52,224 bases of DNA, from positions 1 to 52,224 of the forward strand of contig NZ_JALJQZ010000030.1 in assembly GCF_022968395.1 (NCBI RefSeq). The letters run 5' to 3'. This DNA comes from Affinirhizobium lemnae. GTDB lineage: Bacteria; Pseudomonadota; Alphaproteobacteria; Rhizobiales; Rhizobiaceae. How positions within the stretch are numbered: the stretch's first letter is position 1; each line of letters starts with the position of its first letter. The notes beneath the pieces are model-generated. The model worked only from the letters and a program-made list of their open reading frames with translations. It did no database searches and was not told the origin of the DNA. The translations under genes and the position numbers were made by a program. Positions 15,118-24,390 of this stretch are shown here, one piece after another.

Positions 15118-15533
15118 GAAGTGACCTTTCGTATGCGCCAATGAACCCTTGGGAGACCCTGGCGGTCAAACTAGACAGATCTGCCGCTTGATCAAGGGTC
15201 GCTCAAATACCCTCTGAACGAACGGAATAGGTCGCAACGAAAATGCGATTTGCCGCTGTTTTCCCTAATTTTATTTCAGCGGTGCCGAACTCAAGATAAC
15301 TTTCATGTCGTAACAAGCCTTCTTTTTTCGGGCATGCGCCTTGCGCCTTGATCAGATGTCTGTCATAAAATTTTAGAACTAGGACAGTTATCCTGTCCTA
15401 TTTCGGGTCTCGGCACTGGTTGAAACTGTTAACCTTCAAGGGTTGCTCGTTTCAGGCGGTGCCTCTGCGGCGCGTCAAGCGACGCTTTTCTGGTTCAACC
15501 CTTACGCGCGCGTGCGCTGACAAGGAGGAAATG
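15118..15533. other. Regulatory interval upstream of gltB
   Basis: A 416-bp gap between divergent ltaE and gltB. Besides the inverted repeat at 15380-15400 (listed separately) I see no gene. An open frame continuous with gltB from 15420 lacks a ribosome binding site. A poor -35-like TTGATC (15348) is present without a convincing -10. Confidence 0.4.
15380..15400. promoter_or_regulatory. Perfect inverted repeat upstream of gltB
   Basis: TAGGACAG-TTATC-CTGTCCTA, 8-bp arms with a 5-bp centre, 134 bp before the gltB start. No T-run follows, so it looks like a protein-binding site for a dimeric regulator rather than a terminator. The regulator is unknown. Confidence 0.5.
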
Positions 15534-18500
15534 ATGACGAAGGCTATATCCACCCCCGCTGATGGCAGCGAGACGGTGAAAGCGCTCATTCCTGCCAGTT
15601 TGTCGCCGTCCGGCTTGCCGCTCGCGCAGGGGCTTTATGATCCCCGTAACGAACACGATGCCTGTGGCGTCGGCTTCATCGCGCATATGAAGGGTCAGAA
15701 GTCGCACCAGATCGTCAAGGACGGTCTGTTCATTCTGGAAAACCTCACCCATCGCGGCGCTGTCGGTGCCGACCCTCTGATGGGCGATGGCGCTGGCATT
15801 CTGGTGCAGATCCCGGATCGCTTTTTCCGTGAGGAAATGGCGAAGCAGGGTGTGACCCTGCCGAAGGCTGGCGAATATGCCGTTGGTCACATCTTCATGC
15901 CGCGCGACCCGGAGCAGATCGAGCACTTCAAGAAGGTGATGATTGAAGTCGTCGCCGAAGAAGGCCAGCAGTTCCTTGGCTTCCGCGATGTGCCCGTTGA
16001 TAACTCCTCGCTCTCCAAGGCGCCGGAAATTGCTGCGACAGAACCCTATCACTGTCAGATCTTCATCGGCGCTGGCCGCGATGCCGCGACGAACCATGAT
16101 TTCGAGCGCAAGCTGTTCCTGCTGCGCAAGGTCATTTCCAATCGCATCTACGACCAGTTCGGCGGTCAGGAAACCGGCTTCTACCCGGTCTCGCTGTCGT
16201 CCTCGACCATCGTCTACAAGGGCATGTTCCTGGCCTATCAGGTCGGCGCCTATTACAAGGATCTGAGCGACCCGCGCTTTGAATCCGCCGTTGCCCTCGT
16301 GCACCAGCGCTTCTCCACCAACACCTTCCCGTCGTGGAAGCTGGCGCACCCGTATCGCATGGTGGCGCACAACGGTGAGATCAACACGCTGCGCGGCAAC
16401 GTCAACTGGATGGCGGCGCGTCAGGCGTCCGTATCCTCGCCTTTCTTTGGCGACGACATCTCCAAGCTTTGGCCGATTTCTTACGAAGGCCAGTCGGATA
16501 CGGCCTGCTTTGATAACGCCCTCGAATTCCTCGTGCGTGGCGGCTATTCCATGGCGCATGCGGTGATGATGCTCATCCCGGAAGCCTGGGCCGGCAACCA
16601 GTCCATGAGCCCCGAGCGCAAGGCGTTTTACGAATATCACGCAGCTCTCATGGAGCCGTGGGATGGTCCGGCTGCCGTTGCCTTCACGGATGGCAAACAG
16701 ATCGGTGCCACGCTCGACCGCAACGGCCTGCGTCCAGCGCGTTACGTCGTGACCTCCGACGACCGTATCATCATGGCTTCCGAAGCGGGCGTTCTGCCGG
16801 TGCCGGAAGAAACGATCGTCAAGAAGTGGCGCCTGCAGCCGGGCAAGATGCTGCTGATCGACATGGAAAAGGGCCGGATCATTTCCGATGAGGAAGTGAA
16901 GAGCGAACTTGCGACCAAGCACCCCTATCGCAACTGGCTTGACCGCACTCAGATCATTTTGGAGGACCTGAAGCCGGTGGAGCCGCGTGCGCTGCGCCGT
17001 GACGTGTCCCTGCTCGATCGTCAGCAGGCCTTCGGTTACACCTCGGAAGACACCAAGATCCTGATGTCGCCGATGGCAACGACGGGTCAGGAAGCGGTCG
17101 GCTCCATGGGCACCGACACGCCGATCTCGGCGATGTCGCAGAAGTCCAAGCTGCTCTACACCTATTTCAAGCAGAACTTCGCGCAGGTTACGAACCCGCC
17201 GATCGACCCGATCCGCGAAGAGCTGGTGATGAGCCTCGTCTCCTTCATCGGTCCGCGCCCGAACATTCTCGACCACGAAGGCATGGCCAAGGCCAAGCGC
17301 ATGGAAGTGCGCCAGCCGATCCTGACCAATGGCGATCTGGAAAAGATCCGCTCCATCGGCCACGTGGAAGACCATTTCGACACCAAAACGCTGGACTTCA
17401 CCTATGATGTGGAGCGCGGTGCCGAAGGCATGCCGGAAATGCTGGATCGCCTGTGCGAGCGTGCGGAAGCTGCCGTTCGCGGCGGTTACAACATCATCGT
17501 GCTGTCGGATCGTCAGCTTGGCCCGGATCGTATCGCCATTCCAGCGCTTCTTGCCACGGCTGCCGTGCACCATCACCTGATCCGCAAGGGTCTGCGCACC
17601 TCCGTTGGTCTGGTTGTGGAAACGGGTGAGCCCCGTGAGGTTCATCATTTCTGCTGCCTTGCCGGTTTCGGCGCGGAAGCCATCAACCCTTATCTGGCAT
17701 TCGATACACTGACAGACATGCATGCACGCGGCGAATTCCCTAAGGAAGTCGATGCGAGCGAAGTGGTCTACCGCTATATCAAGGCAGTAGGAAAGGGCAT
17801 TCTCAAGGTCATGTCCAAGATGGGCATTTCCACCTATCAGTCCTATTGCGGCGCACAGATTTTCGATGCCATTGGCCTGTCTTCGGAGCTGGTCAACAAG
17901 TACTTTTTCGGCACGGCCACGACCATCGAAGGCGTTGGCCTTTCGGAAATCGCCGAAGAAACTTTTGCGCGCCACAAGGCTGCTTTCGGCAAGGATCCGG
18001 TTCTGGCTTCCAACCTCGATATCGGGGGCGAATATGCCTATCGTATGCGCGGCGAAAACCATGCCTGGACGCCGGATGCGGTTGCTTCGCTGCAGCATGC
18101 TGTTCGCGGCAACAGTCAGGATCGTTACCGCGAATTCGCCGAGATGGTGAACAATACATCTTTGCGCATGAACACCATTCGCGGCCTGTTCAAGATCAAG
18201 TCGGCAGAGCAGATCGGTCGCAAGCCGGTGTCACTCGACGAGGTCGAGCCTGCTGTCGATATCGTCAAGCGATTCTCGACAGGTGCCATGTCCTTCGGTT
18301 CCATCAGTCGCGAGGCGCACACCACGCTGGCTATTGCGATGAACCGCATCGGTGGCAAGTCCAACACGGGCGAGGGCGGGGAAGAGAGCGACCGGTACAT
18401 GCCGCTGGCGGACGGTTCGCAGAACCCGGAACGTTCGGCCATCAAGCAGATCGCCTCCGGCCGCTTTGGTGTGACGACGGAATATCTCGTCAATGCCGAT

Positions 18501-20249
18501 ATGCTGCAGATCAAGGTCGCGCAGGGTGCAAAGCCCGGCGAAGGCGGTCAGCTGCCTGGTCACAAGGTGGATGCGACAGTCGCCAAGACCCGCCATTCCA
18601 CGCCGGGTGTGGGCCTCATTTCGCCGCCGCCGCATCATGACATCTATTCGATCGAAGACCTGGCACAGCTGATCTTCGACCTGAAGAACGTCAACACGGA
18701 TGCCGATATCTCGGTCAAGCTGGTGTCCGAAGTGGGCGTTGGCACGGTTGCCGCCGGTGTTGCCAAGGCACGCGCCGACCACATTACGGTTGCCGGTTTC
18801 GATGGCGGTACGGGTGCCTCTCCGCTCACCTCGCTGAAGCATGCCGGTAGCCCCTGGGAGATCGGCCTTGCTGAAACCCAGCAGACGCTGGTGCTGAACG
18901 GTCTTCGTTCGCGTGTTGCTCTTCAGGTCGATGGTGGCCTGAAGACCGGTCGTGACGTGATCGTCGGCGCACTTCTCGGTGCTGATGAATTCGGCTTTGC
19001 AACGGCTCCGCTGATTGCGGCTGGCTGCATTATGATGCGCAAGTGCCATCTGAACACCTGCCCCGTTGGAGTGGCCACACAGGATCCGGTTCTGCGCAAG
19101 CGCTTCAAGGGTACTCCGGAACACGTCATCAACTACTTCTTCTTTGTGGCTGAAGAAGTGCGCGAAATCCTGGCCTCGCTTGGCTTCACCAAGCTGGACC
19201 AGATCATCGGCGCTTCGGAACTGCTTGAGAAGGATGAGATGCTGGCGCACTGGAAGGCCAAGGGTCTCGATTTCAGCCGCATCTTCCACAAGGTGGAAGC
19301 ACCTAAGGAAGCAACCTACTGGACCGAGCGCCAGAAGCACCCGATCGATGACGTGCTGGATCGCAAGCTGATCGAAAAGTCGATGCCCGCGCTGGAAAGC
19401 AAGGAATCGGTGGTCTTCGAAGTGCCGATCAAGAACGTGGATCGCTCTGCCGGTGCCATGCTCTCGGGCGCACTTGCCAAGCGCTGGGGTCACAAGGGGC
19501 TCAAGGACGACACGATCCATGTCACGCTGCGTGGCACGGCTGGCCAGTCCTTCGGTGCCTTCCTCGCACGAGGCATCACCTTCGATCTCGTCGGCGACGG
19601 CAACGACTATGTGGGCAAGGGTCTTTCAGGTGGCCGCATCATCGTGCGTCCGCCGGAAAACTCCAAGCTTGCTGCCGAGCAGTCGATCATCGTCGGCAAC
19701 ACGGTTCTCTACGGCGCCATCACTGGCGAGTGCTATTTCCGCGGTGTGGCGGGCGAGCGTTTTGCCGTGCGTAACTCCGGCGCGGTTGCCGTTGTCGAAG
19801 GCGTAGGCGATCACGGCTGCGAATACATGACGGGCGGCATCGTGGTGGTTCTCGGCGAAACGGGCCGTAACTTCGCGGCTGGTATGTCCGGTGGCGTGGC
19901 TTACGTTCTCGATGAGAGCGGCGATTTCGCCAAGCGCTGCAACATGGCCATGGTCGAGCTGGAGCCGGTCCCAGAAGAAGATGACATGCTGGAGAAGCTC
20001 CACCATCACGGTGGCGACCTTATGCACAAGGGGCGCGTGGACGTTTCCGAGGACATGACGCGCCATGACGAAGAGCGTCTCTACCAGATGATTTCCAACC
20101 ATCTCCACTACACGGGCTCCAACCGTGCGAAGGAGATTCTGGACCGCTGGAGCGAGTATCGTCCGAAGTTCCGCAAGGTCATGCCGGTCGAATACCGCCG
20201 TGCGCTTGAGGAAATGGAACGCATGCGCATGGGCGTTGCGGCGGAATAG
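15534..20249 (+). CDS. gltB: Glutamate synthase (NADPH) large subunit
   Basis: 1571 aa from ATG 15534, with AAGGAGG five bases upstream (an ATG at 15531 is too close). A 43-residue propeptide precedes the catalytic Cys44 in [13 protein letters not shown], the N-terminal nucleophile of the glutamine amidotransferase domain. The central and FMN synthase domains follow. [15 protein letters not shown] (about residue 1165) gives the C-x5-C-x4-C 3Fe-4S ligands. The C-terminal GXGXG beta-helix repeats include [19 protein letters not shown]. Converts glutamine plus 2-oxoglutarate to two glutamates with GltD. Unusually gltD does not follow directly: vapBC lies between. Confidence 0.97.
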   Translation: MTKAISTPADGSETVKALIPASLSPSGLPLAQGLYDPRNEHDACGVGFIAHMKGQKSHQIVKDGLFILENLTHRGAVGADPLMGDGAGILVQIPDRFFREEMAKQGVTLPKAGEYAVGHIFMPRDPEQIEHFKKVMIEVVAEEGQQFLGFRDVPVDNSSLSKAPEIAATEPYHCQIFIGAGRDAATNHDFERKLFLLRKVISNRIYDQFGGQETGFYPVSLSSSTIVYKGMFLAYQVGAYYKDLSDPRFESAVALVHQRFSTNTFPSWKLAHPYRMVAHNGEINTLRGNVNWMAARQASVSSPFFGDDISKLWPISYEGQSDTACFDNALEFLVRGGYSMAHAVMMLIPEAWAGNQSMSPERKAFYEYHAALMEPWDGPAAVAFTDGKQIGATLDRNGLRPARYVVTSDDRIIMASEAGVLPVPEETIVKKWRLQPGKMLLIDMEKGRIISDEEVKSELATKHPYRNWLDRTQIILEDLKPVEPRALRRDVSLLDRQQAFGYTSEDTKILMSPMATTGQEAVGSMGTDTPISAMSQKSKLLYTYFKQNFAQVTNPPIDPIREELVMSLVSFIGPRPNILDHEGMAKAKRMEVRQPILTNGDLEKIRSIGHVEDHFDTKTLDFTYDVERGAEGMPEMLDRLCERAEAAVRGGYNIIVLSDRQLGPDRIAIPALLATAAVHHHLIRKGLRTSVGLVVETGEPREVHHFCCLAGFGAEAINPYLAFDTLTDMHARGEFPKEVDASEVVYRYIKAVGKGILKVMSKMGISTYQSYCGAQIFDAIGLSSELVNKYFFGTATTIEGVGLSEIAEETFARHKAAFGKDPVLASNLDIGGEYAYRMRGENHAWTPDAVASLQHAVRGNSQDRYREFAEMVNNTSLRMNTIRGLFKIKSAEQIGRKPVSLDEVEPAVDIVKRFSTGAMSFGSISREAHTTLAIAMNRIGGKSNTGEGGEESDRYMPLADGSQNPERSAIKQIASGRFGVTTEYLVNADMLQIKVAQGAKPGEGGQLPGHKVDATVAKTRHSTPGVGLISPPPHHDIYSIEDLAQLIFDLKNVNTDADISVKLVSEVGVGTVAAGVAKARADHITVAGFDGGTGASPLTSLKHAGSPWEIGLAETQQTLVLNGLRSRVALQVDGGLKTGRDVIVGALLGADEFGFATAPLIAAGCIMMRKCHLNTCPVGVATQDPVLRKRFKGTPEHVINYFFFVAEEVREILASLGFTKLDQIIGASELLEKDEMLAHWKAKGLDFSRIFHKVEAPKEATYWTERQKHPIDDVLDRKLIEKSMPALESKESVVFEVPIKNVDRSAGAMLSGALAKRWGHKGLKDDTIHVTLRGTAGQSFGAFLARGITFDLVGDGNDYVGKGLSGGRIIVRPPENSKLAAEQSIIVGNTVLYGAITGECYFRGVAGERFAVRNSGAVAVVEGVGDHGCEYMTGGIVVVLGETGRNFAAGMSGGVAYVLDESGDFAKRCNMAMVELEPVPEEDDMLEKLHHHGGDLMHKGRVDVSEDMTRHDEERLYQMISNHLHYTGSNRAKEILDRWSEYRPKFRKVMPVEYRRALEEMERMRMGVAAE

Positions 20250-20271
20250 TTCGACAAACCCCATCATTGTG

Positions 20272-20288
20272 ATATGCTTCTGGCATAT
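20272..20288. promoter_or_regulatory. Inverted repeat, candidate VapBC operator
   Basis: ATATGC-TTCTG-GCATAT, 6-bp arms, 20 bp before the vapB start and 23 bp after gltB. VapB-VapC complexes commonly bind such palindromes over their own promoter, so this suggests a separate promoter for vapBC within the glt locus. Confidence 0.5.
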
Positions 20289-20307
20289 GCCAATGGTGGA
20301 GGTGGAT

Positions 20308-20580
20308 ATGAACGAGTATGTAAAAGAGGCAAATGCAGATGGCGAGGTCGCAGCCGCCATCTTCAAAAACGGTCGAAGCCGGGCGGTTCGCATACCAAAG
20401 GAATTCGAGTTCGATGGTGATCGCGCCGTTCTGGTGCAGCAGCCGGATGGTTCGATTCTGATGCGGACTGCAGTAACTGCTGGCCTCATCGAGTATCTCA
20501 AGCAGGCCGAAGCCTGGAACGGAGAAGACTTCGTTGAAGAGGACGATGATCTTGCACCGCTCCGTGAGGTCGAGATCTGA
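20308..20580 (+). CDS. vapB: VapB-type antitoxin (AbrB/SpoVT fold)
   Basis: 90 aa. ATG 20308 is chosen because GGTGGAGGTGG lies just upstream. AAIFKNGRSRAVRIPKEFEF is the swapped-hairpin AbrB/MazE DNA-binding motif of VapB antitoxins, followed by an acidic C-terminal half (GEDFVEEDDDLAPLREVEI) that would bind the toxin. Its stop overlaps the toxin ATG by one base. Probably autoregulates through the palindrome at 20272. Confidence 0.88.
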   Translation: MNEYVKEANADGEVAAAIFKNGRSRAVRIPKEFEFDGDRAVLVQQPDGSILMRTAVTAGLIEYLKQAEAWNGEDFVEEDDDLAPLREVEI

Positions 20581-20975
20581 TGCCATACATGCTTGATACC
20601 AACATCGTCTCGGCGATCGTTCGGGATCCGCGTGGGGTAGTTCTCGAACGGCTTCTCGAGGTTGGAGAGGAAAATGCCTTCATCAGCATAATCACCCATG
20701 GTGAGATCTGGTACGGCGTGAGGAAAAACGGCTCCGAGGAGCTGTCCCGCAAGGTGTCGGCAGTTACGCGCCGGCTCTATGTCGCACCGCTCCAACTCCC
20801 GGGCGACCAGCGTTACGCCGAAATCCGGCTGGCGTTGAGGCAAGGAAAGAACATAGGTCCAAATGATCTTTGGATCGCTGCCCATGCACTGGCGCTGGAT
20901 GCTGTGCTGGTGACGAACAATGAGAGTGAGTTTTCCCGCGTGCCGGGATTGAAGGTTGAAAATTGGCTGCGCTAG
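20580..20975 (+). CDS. vapC: VapC-type PIN-domain ribonuclease toxin
   Basis: 131 aa. PIN-domain acidic residues: Asp6 in YMLDTNIVS, Glu in SIITHGEIWYGV, Asp in GPNDLWIAAHAL and the C-terminal VTNNESEFSRVPGL. Members cleave tRNA or rRNA when free of VapB; the Mg2+-binding acidic set appears complete, so it should be active. It is 23 bp upstream of gltD in the same direction, so readthrough probably helps express gltD. Confidence 0.9.
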   Translation: MPYMLDTNIVSAIVRDPRGVVLERLLEVGEENAFISIITHGEIWYGVRKNGSEELSRKVSAVTRRLYVAPLQLPGDQRYAEIRLALRQGKNIGPNDLWIAAHALALDAVLVTNNESEFSRVPGLKVENWLR

Positions 20976-20998
20976 CGGCGAAGATTGAGGGATGAAAC

Positions 20999-22453
20999 AT
21001 GGGCAAGGTTACGGGTTTCATGGAAATCGACCGGCAGGTGGCAAAGTACCAGCCTGCATCGGATCGTATTCGCCATTTCCGCGAATTCACCATTCCGATG
21101 TCGGATGCCGAAGTGACCAAACAGGCCGCGCGCTGCATGGATTGTGGCATTCCCTATTGCCATGGCCCGACCGGCTGTCCGGTTCATAACCAGATCCCCG
21201 ACTGGAACGACCTCGTCTATAACAACAAGTGGGAAGAGGCGATCCGCAACCTCCATTCCACCAACAACTTCCCGGAATTTACCGGTCGCGTTTGCCCGGC
21301 CCCTTGCGAGGAAGCCTGCACGCTGAACCTGGAAGATGCGCCTGTTGCGATCAAGACCGTCGAGCAGGCCATTGCCGACAAAGCCTATGAACTGGGGTTC
21401 ATCGCGCCGCAGCCGCCAACCATTCATACCGGCAAGAAGGTCGCCATTATCGGTTCCGGACCTGCCGGCCTTGCCGCTGCCCAGCAATTGGGCCGTGCTG
21501 GCCATGAAGTTCATGTCTACGAGCGCGAGAGCAAGCCTGGCGGTCTGTTGCGTTACGGTATCCCGGACTTCAAGATGGAGAAGAACTTCATCGATCGCCG
21601 CGTCGAGCAGATCAAGGGCGAGGGCGTGACCTTCCATTGCGGCGTGAACATCGGCGTCGATCTGCCGATGGAAAAGCTTCTCGCCGACCATGATGCCGTT
21701 GTCTATTGCGGCGGCTCCGAAACCCCGCGTCCAGCCGGTATTCCGGGCGTCGATCTGCACGGTGTCTATGATGCCATGCCGTATCTCGTGCAGCAGAACC
21801 GCCGCGTTGGCCGCGAAAACATCGATAGCGTGGGCTGGCCGTCGGAGCCGATCCTGGCTGGCGCAAAGCATGTTGTCGTCGTCGGCGGTGGCGACACGGC
21901 ATCGGACTGCGTAGGCACGGCTTTCCGCCAGGGTGCGGTCAAGGTCACCCAGCTCGACATTCGCCCCATGCCTCCCGAGAAGGAAGACAAGCTGGCCGTC
22001 TGGCCGTTCTGGGCCACAAAGATGCGCACCTCCTCTTCGCAGGCGGAAGGTGCGAACCGCGAATTCCAGGTCGCAACGCTCGAATTCGTTGGCGAAGACG
22101 GCCAGCTGACCGGCGTTCGCTGCTGCCAGGTGGATGAGCGCCGCAAGCCGATTGCAGGGACCGAATTCATCATCAAGGCTGATCTGGCCTTCATCGCCAT
22201 CGGCTTCTCCGGTCCTGCCAAGGACTGCGTGCTGAAGGACCTGGGTGACAAGCTGCAGCTGAATGTAGACCGCCGCGGTTCCACGAACGTGGTCGCGAAC
22301 GAGAAGGACTACAAGACCTCGGTCGACAAGCTGTGGGCGGCAGGTGACGTTCGTCGCGGCCAGTCGCTGGTGGTCTGGGCCATTCGTGAAGGTCGTCAGG
22401 TCGCCCGTGCCGTGGACGAGGCGCTGATGGGGTCCTCGGTCCTGCCGCGCTAA
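20999..22453 (+). CDS. gltD: Glutamate synthase (NADPH) small subunit
   Basis: 484 aa. N-terminal cysteines in CMDCGIPYC, TGCPVHNQIP and CPAPCEEAC carry 4Fe-4S clusters. The FAD-binding motif is IIGSGPAGLAAAQQL (about 148) and the NADPH-binding motif VVGGGDTASDC (about 294). It passes electrons from NADPH to GltB. GAGGGATGAAAC precedes the ATG. Separated from gltB by vapBC (749 bp), it may depend on gltB or vapBC transcription. Confidence 0.97.
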   Translation: MGKVTGFMEIDRQVAKYQPASDRIRHFREFTIPMSDAEVTKQAARCMDCGIPYCHGPTGCPVHNQIPDWNDLVYNNKWEEAIRNLHSTNNFPEFTGRVCPAPCEEACTLNLEDAPVAIKTVEQAIADKAYELGFIAPQPPTIHTGKKVAIIGSGPAGLAAAQQLGRAGHEVHVYERESKPGGLLRYGIPDFKMEKNFIDRRVEQIKGEGVTFHCGVNIGVDLPMEKLLADHDAVVYCGGSETPRPAGIPGVDLHGVYDAMPYLVQQNRRVGRENIDSVGWPSEPILAGAKHVVVVGGGDTASDCVGTAFRQGAVKVTQLDIRPMPPEKEDKLAVWPFWATKMRTSSSQAEGANREFQVATLEFVGEDGQLTGVRCCQVDERRKPIAGTEFIIKADLAFIAIGFSGPAKDCVLKDLGDKLQLNVDRRGSTNVVANEKDYKTSVDKLWAAGDVRRGQSLVVWAIREGRQVARAVDEALMGSSVLPR

Positions 22454-22485
22454 CGTCTGTACGTCCCGACAAAGAGTTACTACGG

Positions 22486-22532
22486 CCCGAAGCGTGGTAC
22501 GCGAAGCCCAACCTCGCGTACCACGCTTCGGG
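22486..22532 (+). terminator. Very long hairpin terminator after gltD
   Basis: A perfect 19-bp stem (22486-22504 with 22514-22532, 9-base loop), followed by a weak T-rich tail (TTATGATTTTT). It ends the glt transcript and may also protect its 3' end. Confidence 0.7.
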
Positions 22533-22568
22533 TTATGATTTTTCTGTTCCGATCCGGAGGATTTGTCG

Positions 22569-23132
22569 ATGAGCCTCAAACTCTATCTTGCTGGACCGGA
22601 AGTTTTTCTCCCCAATGCCCGCCACATGCTGGACGCAAAGGCCGCTATGGCGCGCGAGTTCGGGTTCGAGCCCATCTGCCCTGGCGATGTTACGATTGAG
22701 CCTGCACCCACTCGCCATGAATTCGGCCTGAAGATCAGTGCCGTAGATGAAGGCATGATGAACCGCGCAGATGGGATTATCGCCAATCTCACGCCGTTTC
22801 GGGGTATCGCCGCCGATGTCGGCACCGCCTTCGAGCTTGGCTATGTCTGCGCCCAGGGCAAGCGTGTTGCTGCTTACACAAACATGAACGCGAACCATTT
22901 CCAGCGCACGCGGGAATTATACAAGGGTGAGATCGTGGAAGGGCCGGATGGGCGCAAGCGCGGCCCGGACGGGTTGTCTCTCGAAGATTTCGACATGATC
23001 GACAATCTGATGCTGCATGGCGGCATCGAGCGTCGCGGCGGCTTCATCGCCGTGCATGATGCAGCGCCTGACGCGCTCTACACGGACCTGACAGCGTTCC
23101 GGTCCTGTCTGGAATGGTATGCATCACGGTGA
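22569..23132 (+). CDS. Nucleoside 2-deoxyribosyltransferase family protein
   Basis: 187 aa from ATG 22569; GGAGG sits 8 bases upstream. YLAGPEVFLPNAR, then ADGIIANLTPFRGIAADVGT and AFELGYVCAQGKRV are the nucleotide-hydrolase/transferase fold of the family, with the catalytic Glu in AFELGY and Asp in MMNRADG. Predicted to exchange or hydrolyse the base of (deoxy)nucleosides in salvage or house-cleaning. Its end overlaps the convergent DUF459 gene by 9 bp. Confidence 0.85.
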   Translation: MSLKLYLAGPEVFLPNARHMLDAKAAMAREFGFEPICPGDVTIEPAPTRHEFGLKISAVDEGMMNRADGIIANLTPFRGIAADVGTAFELGYVCAQGKRVAAYTNMNANHFQRTRELYKGEIVEGPDGRKRGPDGLSLEDFDMIDNLMLHGGIERRGGFIAVHDAAPDALYTDLTAFRSCLEWYASR

Positions 23133-24287
23133 TGTTGGGTTCAGCCTGACATTGTCGATACGACCAACAGGGGCGTCGGGCAGGAAGCCCTTGGTCAGCA
23201 ACAGGTTCTGAGGCGTTTCTCGGGCCACCGGCTTGATGGTGGAGGCGCCCATAAGTTCCTTGCCACCGTCCAGTTCCGGATCGGAGAGATTGATAGGCTG
23301 GCTCGGTATCTTCGCTTCTACTTCCGGCGGCAGGCTGGAAAGCAGCGGCAGTTCGCCCGCATCCAGGCGGATCAGATCTCCTACGGAGAGATCGCCCAGA
23401 TGGCGCTTTGCCAGTTTTTCCACATAGAATGCCAATTTGCGTTTGCCCGCATCGGTGAAGCTCACGCCATCCGCACCCCGAAGACGGGCCGGTTGGCCGT
23501 TCACGTCCAATCCGGTCACGATGAACTGGCCACTTTCATCAACGAAGCCGTCCCAGATGTCGACGAATTCTCCGCCCACTTCCTCTACATTCGACCTGTA
23601 AATACCGTTCAGCGTCACCGCATCGGCTGTCAGTGACGGGGATTCGAAGGCGGCAAGACCAACCCAGAGAAGCGGGATCTTGCGATCCGTCACTATTTTC
23701 GCGAGGCGCGTGACGCGCTCCTCATATTCCTTCAGCCAGATATCGGTGCGGAAACGCTCTCGCTCCGCACCCACTTGCATGGATTGCCGGTCATTTGCTC
23801 CCAGCATCACCACCACGATCTGCGGCTTTTCCTGGTCCAGCATGCGCGGCAGCTCGCCGATCCAATCATAATGGTCCTGTCGGACGAGACCGGATGCGAC
23901 CGAACCCTTCTCCACTATCCTGACGGACGGATCTTGCTGGAAAGCGGTTTCCAGTCCCTGTCCCACACCCATAGCGCCGAAATCACCGACCACCAGAAGC
24001 TTGCGGGCATTGTCCATTTTTTCAACGGCCTCCGGCTGCAGTACAGCCACAGGAGGCTTGACGGGCGTTGGTGCAACTGGTCGCGTTGCGCCCAGTGGCC
24101 GCACCCGTTCTGGGCGAGGTCGCATCTGGATGATGGAGCTTTCGGGGCGGCGCCGTTCATTGCCGAACAACATATCGAGCAGGGTTCGTCGCTGCTCCTG
24201 CGCAAAGCCCACGCCCACAGGCAGGGCCATCACTAGAATGAGGGCCGTCGTCAGGAGGCGGCGAGGGAGCCTGCGCTTGGAAGTCAT
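23124..24287 (-). CDS. DUF459 periplasmic SGNH-hydrolase-like protein
   Basis: 387 aa from ATG 24287; an earlier frame start at 24374 would add 29 residues before the membrane anchor. Signal/anchor RRLLTTALILVMALPVGVGFA, then a Pro/Arg-rich linker and a DUF459 (SGNH) domain: LLVVGDFGAMGVGQGL carries the block I position as GDF rather than GDS; VVMLGANDRQSM is the GxND block; GVSFTDAGKRKLAFYVEKL ends the domain (Asp, with Lys/Arg instead of His). With the nucleophile serine absent from the GDS position it may be a non-enzymatic relative. Likely involved in cell envelope or polysaccharide modification. Lies next to a MltB-type gene on the same strand. Confidence 0.75.
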   Translation of the reverse strand: MTSKRRLPRRLLTTALILVMALPVGVGFAQEQRRTLLDMLFGNERRRPESSIIQMRPRPERVRPLGATRPVAPTPVKPPVAVLQPEAVEKMDNARKLLVVGDFGAMGVGQGLETAFQQDPSVRIVEKGSVASGLVRQDHYDWIGELPRMLDQEKPQIVVVMLGANDRQSMQVGAERERFRTDIWLKEYEERVTRLAKIVTDRKIPLLWVGLAAFESPSLTADAVTLNGIYRSNVEEVGGEFVDIWDGFVDESGQFIVTGLDVNGQPARLRGADGVSFTDAGKRKLAFYVEKLAKRHLGDLSVGDLIRLDAGELPLLSSLPPEVEAKIPSQPINLSDPELDGGKELMGASTIKPVARETPQNLLLTKGFLPDAPVGRIDNVRLNPTSP

Positions 24288-24390
24288 ATCTTCGGCCCAT
24301 TCTCGATAAGCTGGTCCCATCCATTGGGACCGATGTCCGCGCGGCAAAAGAAGCCATGCGGGCCATTGGGTCAAGTCTGCGGCAATGTGG

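Noticed and set aside
15495..18098. Open reading frame of 867 codons on the minus strand across gltB
   Set aside because: It is antisense to the well-supported gltB frame; the translation is Arg/His-rich without family resemblance, as expected from GC-rich codon bias.
18231..19520. 429-codon minus-strand frame within gltB
   Set aside because: Another antisense shadow of gltB; no ribosome binding site or recognisable domain.
22441..22560. Considered as a gltD-downstream attachment site or IS remnant because of the long palindrome
   Set aside because: No transposase, target duplication or second copy is visible; a terminator explains it better.
20972..22579. 535-codon minus-strand frame covering gltD
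   Set aside because: Antisense to gltD, whose cofactor motifs are all in the plus-strand frame.
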